From positions 1 through 54,897 of the forward strand of contig JAFEER010000265.1 in the NCBI GenBank assembly GCA_018240985.1: a DNA stretch of 54,897 bases. The letters run 5' to 3'. Below are positions 34,579-43,035 of this stretch, piece after piece. Both the position numbers and the translations under genes were made by a program. The stretch is from Pseudomonadota bacterium. GTDB taxonomy: Bacteria > Pseudomonadota > Gammaproteobacteria > Burkholderiales > Burkholderiaceae_C. The first letter of the stretch is position 1; every line of letters starts with the position of its first letter. Under the pieces are notes generated by a model. The model was not told where the DNA came from, did not search any database, and was given only the letters and a program-made list of their open reading frames with translations.

Positions 34579-37500
34579 GTTCTTTCAACGAATCCAATAC
34601 CGTCGAAGCCTATGTCCGCGATCTGCTCGCCGGCCCGGTCAAGGCCGCCCCGGCCAATACCGTCCAAGAACCTCAAGCCAGTTACGGCCCCAGCCCCAAG
34701 GGCATCGGCTGGCGCCACAAAGCCCCAGCCGAGGTGCCGCGCCAGCTGCAGGAAGTGCTGGTGGAGCCCTGGCTGCGCGAGGCGCTGATCCGCCTGAACC
34801 CCGAAATTGCCGCTGACCCCGACCGCGCCGACGAGGTGCTTTACAAGCTGCGCGCCATCGTGCTGTCGGTGCGCTCGGATGGGTTGATCCGCGCCAACGA
34901 AGAATTCACCGCCTGGATGCGTGGCGAGCGTTCCATGCCCTTTGGCCCCAACCATGAGCATGTGCCGGTGCGGCTGATCGACCTGGATGACCCGGCGCAA
35001 AACCACTACATCGTCACCCAGCAGTACACCTACCGCGCTGGCCCCACCGAGCGCCGCGCCGACCTGGTGCTGTTGGTCAACGGTCTGCCCGTCGTGCTGA
35101 TCGAGGCCAAGACGCCGGTGAAGAAATGCATCAGCTGGGTGGATGGCGCGGTGCAGGTGCATGACGACTACGAAAAGTTCGTGCCCGAGCTGTTTGTCTG
35201 CAATGTGTTCTCAGTCGCCACCGAGGGCAAGGCGTTTCGCTTTGGCTCCATTGGCCTGCCGGTGAAAGACTGGGGGCCGTGGCATCTGGAGGACGAAGGT
35301 GCTGCGCCCGCGCAGGGCCAGCACCATGCGCTGAAGTCGCTCAAACTGTCCGCCGAGAGCATGTTGCGCCCGCCCGTGGTGCTGGACATTTTGAGCAATT
35401 TCACCCTGTTTGCCACCAACAAGAAAAAGCAGCGTATCAAGATCATTTGCCGCTACCAGCAGTTTGAAGCGGCCAACAAGATCGTCGAGCGCGTGCTGGC
35501 GGGCTACCCCAAGAAGGGCTTGATCTGGCATTTTCAGGGTTCGGGCAAGTCGCTGCTGATGGTGTTTGCCGCGCAGAAGCTGCGTATGCACGCCGGGCTG
35601 AAGAACCCCACGGTGCTGATCGTGGTCGATCGCATTGACCTGGACAGCCAGATCACCGGCACCTTTACCGGCGCGGACATCCCCAATCTGGAAAAGGCCG
35701 ACAGCCGCGAGAAGCTGCAGCAACTGCTGGCCCAGGATGTGCGCAAGATCATCATCACCACCATCTTCAAGTTTGGCGAGGCCACGAGTGCGCTGAACGA
35801 GCGCAGCAACATCATCGCCCTGGTGGACGAGGCCCACCGCACCCAGGAAGGCGACCTGGGCCGCAAGATGCGCGAGGCCCTGCCCAATGCGTTTTTGTTT
35901 GGCCTGACGGGCACGCCCATCAACCGCGCCGACCGCAATACCTTTTATGCCTTTGGTGCCGATGAAGACTTGGCCAGTGGCCGGGGTTACCTGAGCCGCT
36001 ATGGTTTTGAGGAGTCCATCCGCGACGGCGCCACGCTGCAACTGCACTTTGAGCCGCGACTGATTGACCTGCACATCGACAAGGCGGCGCTGGATGCCGC
36101 GTACAAGGATTTGACCGGCGGCCTGTCTGACCTGGACAAGGACAACCTGGCCAAGACCGCCGCCAAGATGGCGGTGCTGGTGAAGACGCCCGAGCGCATT
36201 CGCAAGATTTGCGAAGACATCGTGCAGCACTACCAGGCCAAGGTGGAGCCCAACGGCTTCAAGGGCCAGATCGTCACCTTCGACCGCGAATCCTGCCTGC
36301 TGTTCAAGGCCGAGCTGGACAAGCTGCTGCCGCCCGAGGCCAGCGACATCGTGATGTCGGTGCAGGCGGCGGACAAAAAGGAGCACCCGGAGTACGCGCC
36401 CTACGACCGCAGCCGCGAGGAGGAAGAGCGCTTGCTGGATCGCTTTCGTGATCCGGCCGATCCGCTTAAGCTCATCATCGTTACGGCCAAGCTGCTGACG
36501 GGCTTTGATGCGCCGATTCTGCAGGTCATGTATCTGGACAAGCCGCTGCGCGACCACACGCTGCTGCAAGCCATCTGCCGGGTGAATCGCACCTATTCTG
36601 AGCAAAAGACCCACGGCCTGATCGTGGACTACCTGGGCATCTTCGACGACGTGGCCGCCGCGCTGGAGTTCGACGACCAGAGCGTGAAACAGGTGGTGAG
36701 CAACATCCAGGAGCTGAAGGACAAGCTGCCCGAGGCGATGCAGAAATGCCTGGCCTTCTTCCCCGGCATCGACCGCAGCGTGCAGGGCTATGAGGGCCTG
36801 ATTGCCGCCCAGCAATGTCTGCCCAATAACGAGGTGCGCGACAACTTTGCGGCCGAATACAGCATTCTCAACAAAATCTGGGAAGCGCTGTCGCCCGATG
36901 CGGTGCTGACGCCCTTTGAGACCGACTACCGCTGGCTGTCGCAGGTGTACCAGTCGGTGCAGCCCTCCAGCGGCCACGGCAAGCTGCTGTGGCATTCGCT
37001 GGGCGCCAAGACCATCGAGCTGATCCACCAGAACGTGCATGTGAACGCCGTGCGCGATGACCTCGACACCCTGGTGCTGGATGCTGACCTGCTGGAGGCG
37101 GTGCTCTCCAACCCAGACCCGAAGAAGGCCAAGGAGATCGAGATCAAGCTCCAACGCCGTCTGCGCGGCAAGGCGGGCAAGCCCAAATTCAAGCAGCTTT
37201 CAGAACGGCTGGATGCGCTGAAGGATCGTTTTGAATCCGGCCAGATCAACAGCGTGGAGTTCTTGAAGCAGCTGCTGCAAATCGCCAAGGAAACCCTGCA
37301 GGCCGAAAAGGAAGTGCCGCCCGAAGAGGACGAGGATCGCGGCAAGGCAGCGCTGACCGAGCTGTTCAACGAAATCAAGACCACCGACACCCCGGTGGTG
37401 GTGGAGCGCGTGGTGGCGGACATTGACGAGATCGTGCGCCTGGTGCGCTTTCCCGGTTGGCAGGGGACACAGGCCGGTGAGCGGGAGGTGAAGAAAGCCC

Positions 37501-37586
37501 TGCGCAAAGCGCTCTTCAAATACAAGCTGCACGCGGATGAAGAGCTGTTTGAGAAGGCGTTCAGCTATATCCGGCAGTATTACTGA
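34575..37586 (+). CDS. hsdR: Type I restriction endonuclease subunit
   Basis: A 1003-residue motor-nuclease. The N-terminal PD-(D/E)xK domain has the active-site segment LIEAKTP (E177, K179) after an acidic Asp in RRADLVLLVNG. The two RecA-like translocase domains follow, with Walker A GSGKS at 322-326, DEAH at 418-421, GLTGTPINRADR, and the later motif LLTGFDAPILQVMYLDKPL. A C-terminal helical domain contacts the methylase. Foreign DNA lacking the adenine methylation is pumped and cut. Catalytic residues are intact. The last seven bases overlap the convergent XRE gene. Confidence 0.96.
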   Translation: MSSFNESNTVEAYVRDLLAGPVKAAPANTVQEPQASYGPSPKGIGWRHKAPAEVPRQLQEVLVEPWLREALIRLNPEIAADPDRADEVLYKLRAIVLSVRSDGLIRANEEFTAWMRGERSMPFGPNHEHVPVRLIDLDDPAQNHYIVTQQYTYRAGPTERRADLVLLVNGLPVVLIEAKTPVKKCISWVDGAVQVHDDYEKFVPELFVCNVFSVATEGKAFRFGSIGLPVKDWGPWHLEDEGAAPAQGQHHALKSLKLSAESMLRPPVVLDILSNFTLFATNKKKQRIKIICRYQQFEAANKIVERVLAGYPKKGLIWHFQGSGKSLLMVFAAQKLRMHAGLKNPTVLIVVDRIDLDSQITGTFTGADIPNLEKADSREKLQQLLAQDVRKIIITTIFKFGEATSALNERSNIIALVDEAHRTQEGDLGRKMREALPNAFLFGLTGTPINRADRNTFYAFGADEDLASGRGYLSRYGFEESIRDGATLQLHFEPRLIDLHIDKAALDAAYKDLTGGLSDLDKDNLAKTAAKMAVLVKTPERIRKICEDIVQHYQAKVEPNGFKGQIVTFDRESCLLFKAELDKLLPPEASDIVMSVQAADKKEHPEYAPYDRSREEEERLLDRFRDPADPLKLIIVTAKLLTGFDAPILQVMYLDKPLRDHTLLQAICRVNRTYSEQKTHGLIVDYLGIFDDVAAALEFDDQSVKQVVSNIQELKDKLPEAMQKCLAFFPGIDRSVQGYEGLIAAQQCLPNNEVRDNFAAEYSILNKIWEALSPDAVLTPFETDYRWLSQVYQSVQPSSGHGKLLWHSLGAKTIELIHQNVHVNAVRDDLDTLVLDADLLEAVLSNPDPKKAKEIEIKLQRRLRGKAGKPKFKQLSERLDALKDRFESGQINSVEFLKQLLQIAKETLQAEKEVPPEEDEDRGKAALTELFNEIKTTDTPVVVERVVADIDEIVRLVRFPGWQGTQAGEREVKKALRKALFKYKLHADEELFEKAFSYIRQYY

Positions 37587-37870
37587 GACGCGGCGCCAGC
37601 GGCTGTAGGCGGGGCCTGATCAGGCAGAAGGGGGGCGCTGCTGTCCAGCTCCCGCACAAAGTCCGCCAGCTCATAGCCCAGCGCCTTGAGCCAGATGCGC
37701 AGCTCGATCACGTCCAGCCTACGCACTCCAGTCTCGCACTTGCTCACGTCCGCCTGCGTCCACGCCAGGCGGCGCGCCAGCTCCACCTGGCTGACTTGGG
37801 CATCTGTGCGTTTGGCACGCAGCAGGGCAAGCATCTGCTGGTATTCACGGGTGTAGAGGGTCTTGTACAT
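37580..37870 (-). CDS. XRE-family regulator convergent with hsdR
   Basis: A 96-residue helix-turn-helix protein. VSQVELARRLAWTQADVSKCETGVRRLDVIELRIWLKAL is the XRE domain (residues 25-70), followed by a Pro/Ala-rich tail. The ATG at 37870 is preferred over a TTG two codons upstream. Its 3' end overlaps the end of hsdR on the opposite strand, so transcription through it would produce antisense RNA to hsdR. A 21-bp near-palindrome at 37907 is a candidate site for autoregulation. A controller role for the RM system is possible but not proven. Confidence 0.85.
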   Translation of the reverse strand: MYKTLYTREYQQMLALLRAKRTDAQVSQVELARRLAWTQADVSKCETGVRRLDVIELRIWLKALGYELADFVRELDSSAPLLPDQAPPTAAGAASQ

Positions 37871-37906
37871 GGGCAACTCGGCCCATGAGGTTGCATGCGA
37901 TCATTG

Positions 37907-37927
37907 AATATGCGAACATCGTATATT
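37907..37927. promoter_or_regulatory. 21-bp near-palindrome upstream of the XRE gene
   Basis: AATATGCGA and TCGTATATT flank ACA, with one mismatch between arms. It lies 37 bases upstream of the XRE start, between this gene and the oppositely oriented 37994 gene, and can control both. Confidence 0.55.
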
Positions 37928-37993
37928 TGAATGACAAATCGCATTTGAAAATTGGCGGAAAAAGTATTTACCCCAGAACCATCAAGGATGCAC

Positions 37994-38440
37994 ATGTTTC
38001 AGGTTGAGCAACGCTTTGAGCGGCAGATGATTAACTTCGGAGAGAAAGATCGACCCATTCGACATTATCCAATTGCCGAAGTAGTTGCCGGTCATCTTGT
38101 TTTGCATATCATCGGCACGCAGCCAATCCAGGAGCCCGATGGCCATGAGCACAAGAGGCGTACCCATCTGATGGTGACAAAGGTAGGGATTGCTGCAGAA
38201 ATTTTGAATCAGAATGAATTTGAAGAGGTGGCGGTCTTTGTGGCGATTCCACCATTGAGCCCATCCTCACCAGCGCCTGCAGTCAACCGATGCACAGCCA
38301 TCTTTGAATGCAGAGATAAAAATTATCCAGACACCAAGGCGTGGGGTTGTGAGTTCGGGGCGGAATTATTCATCGATCCAACCGATGATGTTGATTTGGA
38401 AAATACGACGAGCAAAAAAATGCTTTGGGTATCAAAATAA
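37994..38440 (+). CDS. Hypothetical protein, 148 residues
   Basis: I do not recognise this protein. AAGG at 37984 lies six bases before the ATG at 37994, which decides the start (MFQVEQRFER). It contains RPIRHYPIAEVVAGHLVLHI, GHEHKRRTHLMVTKVG and a Pro-rich PPLSPSSPAPA loop, and a C-terminal FIDPTDDVDLENTT. No membrane segment or catalytic motif is visible. GC content is lower than in the RM genes. A coiled-coil gene follows 24 bases downstream, so the two likely form an operon. Confidence 0.7.
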   Translation: MFQVEQRFERQMINFGEKDRPIRHYPIAEVVAGHLVLHIIGTQPIQEPDGHEHKRRTHLMVTKVGIAAEILNQNEFEEVAVFVAIPPLSPSSPAPAVNRCTAIFECRDKNYPDTKAWGCEFGAELFIDPTDDVDLENTTSKKMLWVSK

Positions 38441-38464
38441 TCAAGCATTGAGGAGATTATTCAC

Positions 38465-39073
38465 ATGTCCCGATTCGATAACAGTTATCTCGCAGAATCT
38501 GTTGGCTACAACAATGGCCACGCTAATGGCATGGCTGATGGCGTAGCTGTTGGGCGTGAGCATGGCTACACCCAAGGCTGGAATGAAGCCACCATACATG
38601 CCAATGGCGTGATTGATGAGCGCAACCAGCTCATCGACCGGCTGTACGGTGCGAACGAGCGGTTGGGTGCAGAAAATAGGCGACTGATTCCAGAGAACGA
38701 GATACTGAGGGCAGAGAACGAGCAGTTGAAGCAGCAACTACAGTTGCAGCAAGAGCAGGCACAAGCCCTGCGCGCAGAGCATGAAGGAATGTTCAAAGCG
38801 TTCCTTGGTGTTGTCGCCATTGCGCATCCAGCAATGAAGGTGGTTGCAAAGCTCCCTCTCTCTGAGCGAGCAGAGGTTTTTGACCAGTTCTGCGATCAAG
38901 CAATTCAGTTGCAGTCGCGGGAGTACGTGGTTCAGAATAAGTACCCAAGCAGCCAACCTCTAATCTTGAAATACTTGCCTATTGCCAACCAGGTTTTTAA
39001 CAAGACTCACAAGGAGCTCCAGCAGCAAGAATATGAATCAAAATCAGCGACCAAAAGCCCCTCTGATAATTGA
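38465..39073 (+). CDS. Hypothetical coiled-coil protein, 202 residues
   Basis: The N-terminal part (1-45) is a Gly/Asn-rich, aromatic-containing stretch (GYNNGHANGMADGVAVG), perhaps low-complexity. Residues about 50-105 form a coiled coil rich in Gln, Glu and Leu (ENEQLKQQLQLQQEQAQALR). A helical C-terminal domain follows, with LPLSERAEVFDQFCDQA. GGAG lies nine bases before the start. No known family comes to mind. With the 148-residue gene it forms a two-gene cassette next to the XRE regulator. Confidence 0.72.
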   Translation: MSRFDNSYLAESVGYNNGHANGMADGVAVGREHGYTQGWNEATIHANGVIDERNQLIDRLYGANERLGAENRRLIPENEILRAENEQLKQQLQLQQEQAQALRAEHEGMFKAFLGVVAIAHPAMKVVAKLPLSERAEVFDQFCDQAIQLQSREYVVQNKYPSSQPLILKYLPIANQVFNKTHKELQQQEYESKSATKSPSDN

Positions 39074-39214
39074 TCAATATTTGAATTATTTCAGTTCACG
39101 GACTCTTTCTTGATCGTCGCGATATGTGCTGCATCGGTGCTCTGTAGGTGATGCGGTGGTGCTCTCATGGAGCAGTAATCTTCCACCCAGTGAGCAGCGT
39201 GTTGATTTTCTCTA

Positions 39215-39280
39215 TTGCACCATCGCAGCACGTTCAAAGCTCCTAATTGACACCATCACAGCACGCTGACATCTCCTTGA
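39215..39280 (+). repeat. Tandem 32-33 bp direct repeat
   Basis: Unit 1 (39215-39246) starts TTGCACCATCGCAGCACGTT and unit 2 (39247-39280) starts TTGACACCATCACAGCACGC; both end in a CTCCT stretch. They differ at scattered positions. This is part of the 703-base gene-free stretch upstream of the second recombinase. Confidence 0.6.
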
Positions 39281-39325
39281 TGACACGTAAATGTAATTTG
39301 TCTCGTTTGCGCAAAAATATTTTTT

Positions 39326-39550
39326 GGTCACAGACGGTGCGTGCAGCATTACTCCCCCGAAATTTCGCCGCCAAGCATCATTTGCAACCCTGCTGTGGCT
39401 ACATATGCTGTGATATGTGCACATGTTAGCCGAATTTGAAGACAAAAGAACGGCGAAACCGCTTTTCATCCTTTGTTTTATGGCGGTGATACGCATCTCT
39501 TTTGGCGGCGATACGTACAATTTTTTGGGGAGTAATGCTGCACTGTGACC
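39326..39550. repeat. 225-bp unit with terminal inverted repeats next to a recombinase
   Basis: The left arm (39326-39357) contains GGTCACAG and, after seven bases, GTGCAGCATTACTCCCC. The right arm (39527-39550) is GGGGAGTAATGCTGCAC running into TGTGACC, the exact complement of both blocks. Inside lie CATATGCTGTGATATG and two copies of TGGCGGyGATACG 22 bp apart (39481, 39503). No open frame fits. A miniature transposable element or a recombination/regulatory site for the recombinase at 39777 are the two readings; no target-site duplication is obvious. Confidence 0.6.
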
Positions 39551-39776
39551 AGGAAAACATCACTTGCAAACTGGGTACGACACACTTGTCACCGAAACAC
39601 TCTCGCCTGAAACCTTCCCCTGCCGCCATAATTTTCAGTGTTGGTGGTGGCATCGCCAAGACCTTTTTGGCGTCGATCCACCGATAGTTTTGATTTCAGA
39701 GGTTGATTTTTTGCGCCCACTCGGCGTCCTGAATTCATCCCTGATTCATTCTTTGTTAATTATTGGCTGGACATGT

Positions 39777-40892
39777 ATGGACGAAAAATCATCTGATGAT
39801 GCCTTCCGCGCAAAAACATTTGCAAATCGCATTCTTGAGGAAGAGATGGTAGGAGAGTCGTTGGCTAAAAGTACTGTTTATTTATATTTGAGAAAATTAG
39901 AACAAATTGCAAAGAGGTCATCTATTGGTGGATATTGGCAATTGACACCAGAAATAATTGTGCGTGATTTTACTAAACGGGTTGAATCAAAGGCAATTAC
40001 GCAGGCGACAGCGCGTCTGGAAAAGGCGGCTGCCTTGTTTTGGATTGCTGCGCAAGGTCGATCAGCTTATGACTCAAATTCCAGCGAGCTTTGGCGGTTT
40101 GAATGCGCATACAATGATATTGTTTCAATACCTATTGGTGAATTACCAGTTAATTCAAAAAATACATCATCAAAAAAAGCGAAGGCATTTCCCGATGAAG
40201 TATTTGATCTGCTGATGAACGAAGCCCTCACTTCAGGATCTGAATCCCTTCTTAATTCTCTGATATTTATTCGGGCAAATCTATTTTTGGGACTTCGCCC
40301 CGTCGAATGGCTGAATGCTCGGATCATAAGCTATCAGCATAAAAATGCGTTGGGCGAGCACATATTTCAGCCCGATGGATCAACAAAAATTTCGTCAGCT
40401 CTTGAAGTCCTGAATGCCAAGCACTCCACTGTACGTGGCAATGGTCATATACGGATCATACTTCTTGATGGCATTGATGACGAAGGCATTCGACATATCC
40501 AGCAATGGATTGGCATGATCAGCAAATTGAAAACTGATCATCTGATGTCATTATCCGAAGAAGAGATTTACAAGAAAATATACGGCAGCATGCAACGCAC
40601 TATCCGTAGAGTATTGATTAAGGCTGGGTGGCAAGGGCAAAAACCGACGCTGTACAGCACTCGCCATCAAGCAGTTGCCAATGCCCGCGCCGATGGACTT
40701 ACTGAGAAAGAAATCGCTGCCCTATTTGGACATAGCAGCACCAACACAGCCCGCAGGCACTATGGTAAGAAAATCGCTGGTTATTCAGGAAGAACTATGC
40801 GCCCCGCTCCTGAGTCAATCTGGGCTGTTCGCAGCACGGTTGCTGTACGTCCCAAACCTCCGCGCGGGGAGCCGTCACCGGGATTGGATTGA
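39777..40892 (+). CDS. Second tyrosine recombinase
   Basis: A 371-residue site-specific recombinase unlike the P4-type enzyme at the left end. The N-terminal helices (1-130, VGESLAKSTVYLYLRKLEQI) form a SAM-like domain. The catalytic domain has Arg in FLGLRPVEW, TLYSTRHQAVANARADGLTEKEIAALFGHSS with the Arg and His residues, and the nucleophile Tyr in ARRHYGKK. The C-terminal 35 residues are Pro/Arg-rich and probably disordered. Low GC marks it as separately acquired. The start at MDEKSSDDAF is chosen because upstream codons are non-conserved, though the frame is open to 39564. The repeats just upstream may be its sites. Confidence 0.87.
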   Translation: MDEKSSDDAFRAKTFANRILEEEMVGESLAKSTVYLYLRKLEQIAKRSSIGGYWQLTPEIIVRDFTKRVESKAITQATARLEKAAALFWIAAQGRSAYDSNSSELWRFECAYNDIVSIPIGELPVNSKNTSSKKAKAFPDEVFDLLMNEALTSGSESLLNSLIFIRANLFLGLRPVEWLNARIISYQHKNALGEHIFQPDGSTKISSALEVLNAKHSTVRGNGHIRIILLDGIDDEGIRHIQQWIGMISKLKTDHLMSLSEEEIYKKIYGSMQRTIRRVLIKAGWQGQKPTLYSTRHQAVANARADGLTEKEIAALFGHSSTNTARRHYGKKIAGYSGRTMRPAPESIWAVRSTVAVRPKPPRGEPSPGLD

Positions 40893-40970
40893 CGCCCTTG
40901 GTTTTGGGGGTGTCCTGTGAGCGCGTTCGATGACTTAAAAATGGTTACCATCATCACCAATGTGCGGTGT

Positions 40971-40990
40971 TTGGTTAAAATGTTGACCAA
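40971..40990. promoter_or_regulatory. Operator-like palindrome abutting the HTH gene start
   Basis: TTGGTTAA and TTGACCAA flank AATG with one mismatch, ending exactly at the ATG of the helix-turn-helix gene. A second short palindrome, TGGTTACCA, lies at 40942-40950. This is typical of an antitoxin that represses its own operon. Confidence 0.6.
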
Positions 40991-41677
40991 ATGACGATTG
41001 AGAAATCAAACCTTCTCCTTGAGCGCCAGCTGCTGCTGCAACTAGGTGACCGCCTCAAGCGCCTGCGTAAGGCCCAGCGCCTGGGCACGGTAGAGCTTGC
41101 TGCACGCGCAGGCATGACGCGCAACACCCTGCGCGCGGTCGAGTCAGGCGACCCAGCGCCGTCCATCGGCACCTACCTGCGCGTCATGTCCATCCTGGGC
41201 GTTGGTGGTGATATGGCATTGCTGGCGGGTGATGTCTTGCAACCGGCACCTGCGGGCTCCGCCGCTGCGCGTTCCAGGCATCCGACTCCCGTCGTGCAGG
41301 TGCGCGTGCGTGCCGATCCAACCAGGCATCAGCTACAGGATTTGCAAAGCCTGGCCCTGCACGAAGAAGCCGTGCACCTGGCCAAGATCGACCCTGCTCA
41401 GGTGCAACAGGCGCAGGACACGCTCCAGCGCTGGCTGGCGACGGGAGATGTTCGCTCTGCCGCCTTGTGGCGTGAGTGGGAGGACATTCTGAAGGCGGGC
41501 GCCTGGCGCAAGGTGCTGGCCCGCACCCGTCGTGCACAGCAGCTGCGCCAGGCATCGCCATTGGTCACGATCTTGCCGCCAGAGGCCCGTCTGGCCATCC
41601 TGCAGCAGGTGAATGAACTCAAGAAGGGCGTTGAAATGGGCGACGAGAGGGGCGATGCTCCCGAGGAGCAGCCGTGA
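40991..41677 (+). CDS. XRE-type antitoxin-like regulator paired with a nucleotidyltransferase
   Basis: A 228-residue protein. The XRE helix-turn-helix at about 20-80 (RLGTVELAARAGMTRNTLRAVESG, then TYLRVMSILGVGGDMALLAGD) is followed by a Pro/Ala linker and a helical C-terminal domain with RWLATGDVRSAALWREWEDIL. The following gene starts in a GTGA overlap, so they are coupled. HTH plus nucleotidyltransferase pairs are the layout of AbiE-like toxin-antitoxin systems. The larger size than a typical antitoxin suggests an added partner-binding domain. Confidence 0.8.
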   Translation: MTIEKSNLLLERQLLLQLGDRLKRLRKAQRLGTVELAARAGMTRNTLRAVESGDPAPSIGTYLRVMSILGVGGDMALLAGDVLQPAPAGSAAARSRHPTPVVQVRVRADPTRHQLQDLQSLALHEEAVHLAKIDPAQVQQAQDTLQRWLATGDVRSAALWREWEDILKAGAWRKVLARTRRAQQLRQASPLVTILPPEARLAILQQVNELKKGVEMGDERGDAPEEQP

Positions 41678-42219
41678 CGCGGGAGGAGCTGGAGCACATC
41701 ATCCGCGCCAGCGGTGACATTACCGACCAGTACGAGTTCGTCATCGTCGGCAGCCAGTCCATTCTGGGCGCAGTGCACCGGCCCGAGGATGTGTTCACCG
41801 TGTCCATGGAGGCGGACATCTACCCCCTGCAGGCACCGGAGCTGGCCGACAGGATCGATGGTGCCATCGGCGAAGGCTCACGGTTCCATGAGACCTACGG
41901 CTACTACGCGCAAGGCGTCGGGCCGGAGACGGCCTGCCTGCCAGCCGACTGGATGCAGCGGGTGCATCGCATCCAGAACCGCAATACGCGGGATCGCATC
42001 GGTTACTGCCTGGACGTGCTCGACCTTTTTCTGGCCAAGGCCGTGGCCGCACGAGAAAAGGATCGCGAGTTCTGCATCGCGCTGCTGCAGCAGGGCTACG
42101 TGAACCTGGACGCCGCCTTGGCGCTCGTGGGCAACATGCCTCTGGATGCCAAGGCGCAGCAGAAATTGCGGGCGACGATGCGGCGGTGGGCGCGGAGTGC
42201 AGATCGCCCGCTTAATTGA
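41674..42219 (+). CDS. DUF6036-type nucleotidyltransferase-like protein (putative toxin)
   Basis: A 181-residue protein. FVIVGSQSILGAVHRPEDVFTVSMEADIYP gives the GS motif and a later acidic pair of the nucleotidyltransferase fold, in the divergent form seen in DUF6036 proteins. A helical C-terminal half includes RIGYCLDVLDLFLAKAVAAREKDREFC. The GTG start overlaps the stop of the preceding regulator in GTGA. By analogy with AbiEii and MenT toxins it could modify tRNA or proteins, but substrate is unknown. The next gene is convergent and overlaps its end by eight bases. Confidence 0.8.
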   Translation: MTREELEHIIRASGDITDQYEFVIVGSQSILGAVHRPEDVFTVSMEADIYPLQAPELADRIDGAIGEGSRFHETYGYYAQGVGPETACLPADWMQRVHRIQNRNTRDRIGYCLDVLDLFLAKAVAAREKDREFCIALLQQGYVNLDAALALVGNMPLDAKAQQKLRATMRRWARSADRPLN

Positions 42220-42748
42220 GCCGCTGACAAGCCACCGCCGATTGGTACTTGACGCTGCCGTTGCCCACAAAAGCTTCGGATGCCGCCCCCACCAGCAAGG
42301 TCGTCTTCTTGCTGGTCTGCTTGAAGTAGGACGGCTCGTCGGTGTCCGCCTGTTCGTCGATCTGGGTGACCCCCAGCCGTTTCGCCATCTGCTTACCCGT
42401 CTGGCGCTTCAGGTACACGGCTGCCTTTGTCTCGCCACCGCCGGTGGTGACCAGCGCCGCCACCACTTCGTCTCCGAACAGCGTTGGCTTCTGTCCCTTT
42501 CGCAACGGCAGAAAGAAGCCATCCGCCCCTTTGACCAGCCCGATAGATTGGAGCCTGGATTCCACTTCATCGGTCTTGAGCGTTGTCCCCGTCTTGCATT
42601 GCAGCAGGGCTTCGAGCTGTTGTGCTGCGGCTGTTGGTGCGGCAGCGTCAAGCAGCGGCACAGGCATTTGTGCCCCAACTTTGCCGATACCGAATGCGAC
42701 CAGGCCGCACGCAATCCAGCGACGCAAAGCGCGCAGATTCTGATTCAT
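42212..42748 (-). CDS. Predicted exported protein of unknown function
   Basis: A 178-residue protein with a basic N-terminus and hydrophobic helix (NLRALRRWIACGLVAFGIGK) and likely cleavage after VGA, then a soluble part with LLQCKTGTTLKTDEVESRL, FFLPLRKGQKPTLFGDEV and a C-terminal Cys. GGAA lies about ten bases before the ATG. It is the last gene of a three-gene minus-strand operon, overlapping the 96-residue gene by ATGA. I know no family for it. Confidence 0.7.
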   Translation of the reverse strand: MNQNLRALRRWIACGLVAFGIGKVGAQMPVPLLDAAAPTAAAQQLEALLQCKTGTTLKTDEVESRLQSIGLVKGADGFFLPLRKGQKPTLFGDEVVAALVTTGGGETKAAVYLKRQTGKQMAKRLGVTQIDEQADTDEPSYFKQTSKKTTLLVGAASEAFVGNGSVKYQSAVACQRLN

Positions 42749-43035
42749 GATGAGTTCCTTTCCGAACGACGTTGCAACCACCACCGCTGGCGTTCCAGCA
42801 GAGCCTGCAAATGGGTTTCGCTGGGCGCATTCCTCGGCGGCCAGTCGGGCGGCAGATCAGGCTGGGGGCGTGGCGCCACACGCAAAGCCAGCAACTCCAA
42901 CCGCTTCGGAAAATTCCGCAGCAGGTCGGCAGCGATGGATTGCTCCTGGCCCATGATGGCGTTGACGCACAGCAGCAGATCTTGTGCGACCTTGCGCAGC
43001 TCGGCAGCCAGCGCGTCGGCTTCGATGGTGTTCAT
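42745..43035 (-). CDS. Small hypothetical protein, 96 residues
   Basis: This protein starts MNTIEADALAAELRKVAQDL, has a helical first half and a Pro-rich second half (PRPQPDLPPDWPPRN), and ends in Trp/Arg-rich ERQRWWLQRRSERNSS. It overlaps both neighbours by four bases (ATGA at each junction), so all three genes are translated as a unit. No motif identifies a function. Confidence 0.68.
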   Translation of the reverse strand: MNTIEADALAAELRKVAQDLLLCVNAIMGQEQSIAADLLRNFPKRLELLALRVAPRPQPDLPPDWPPRNAPSETHLQALLERQRWWLQRRSERNSS

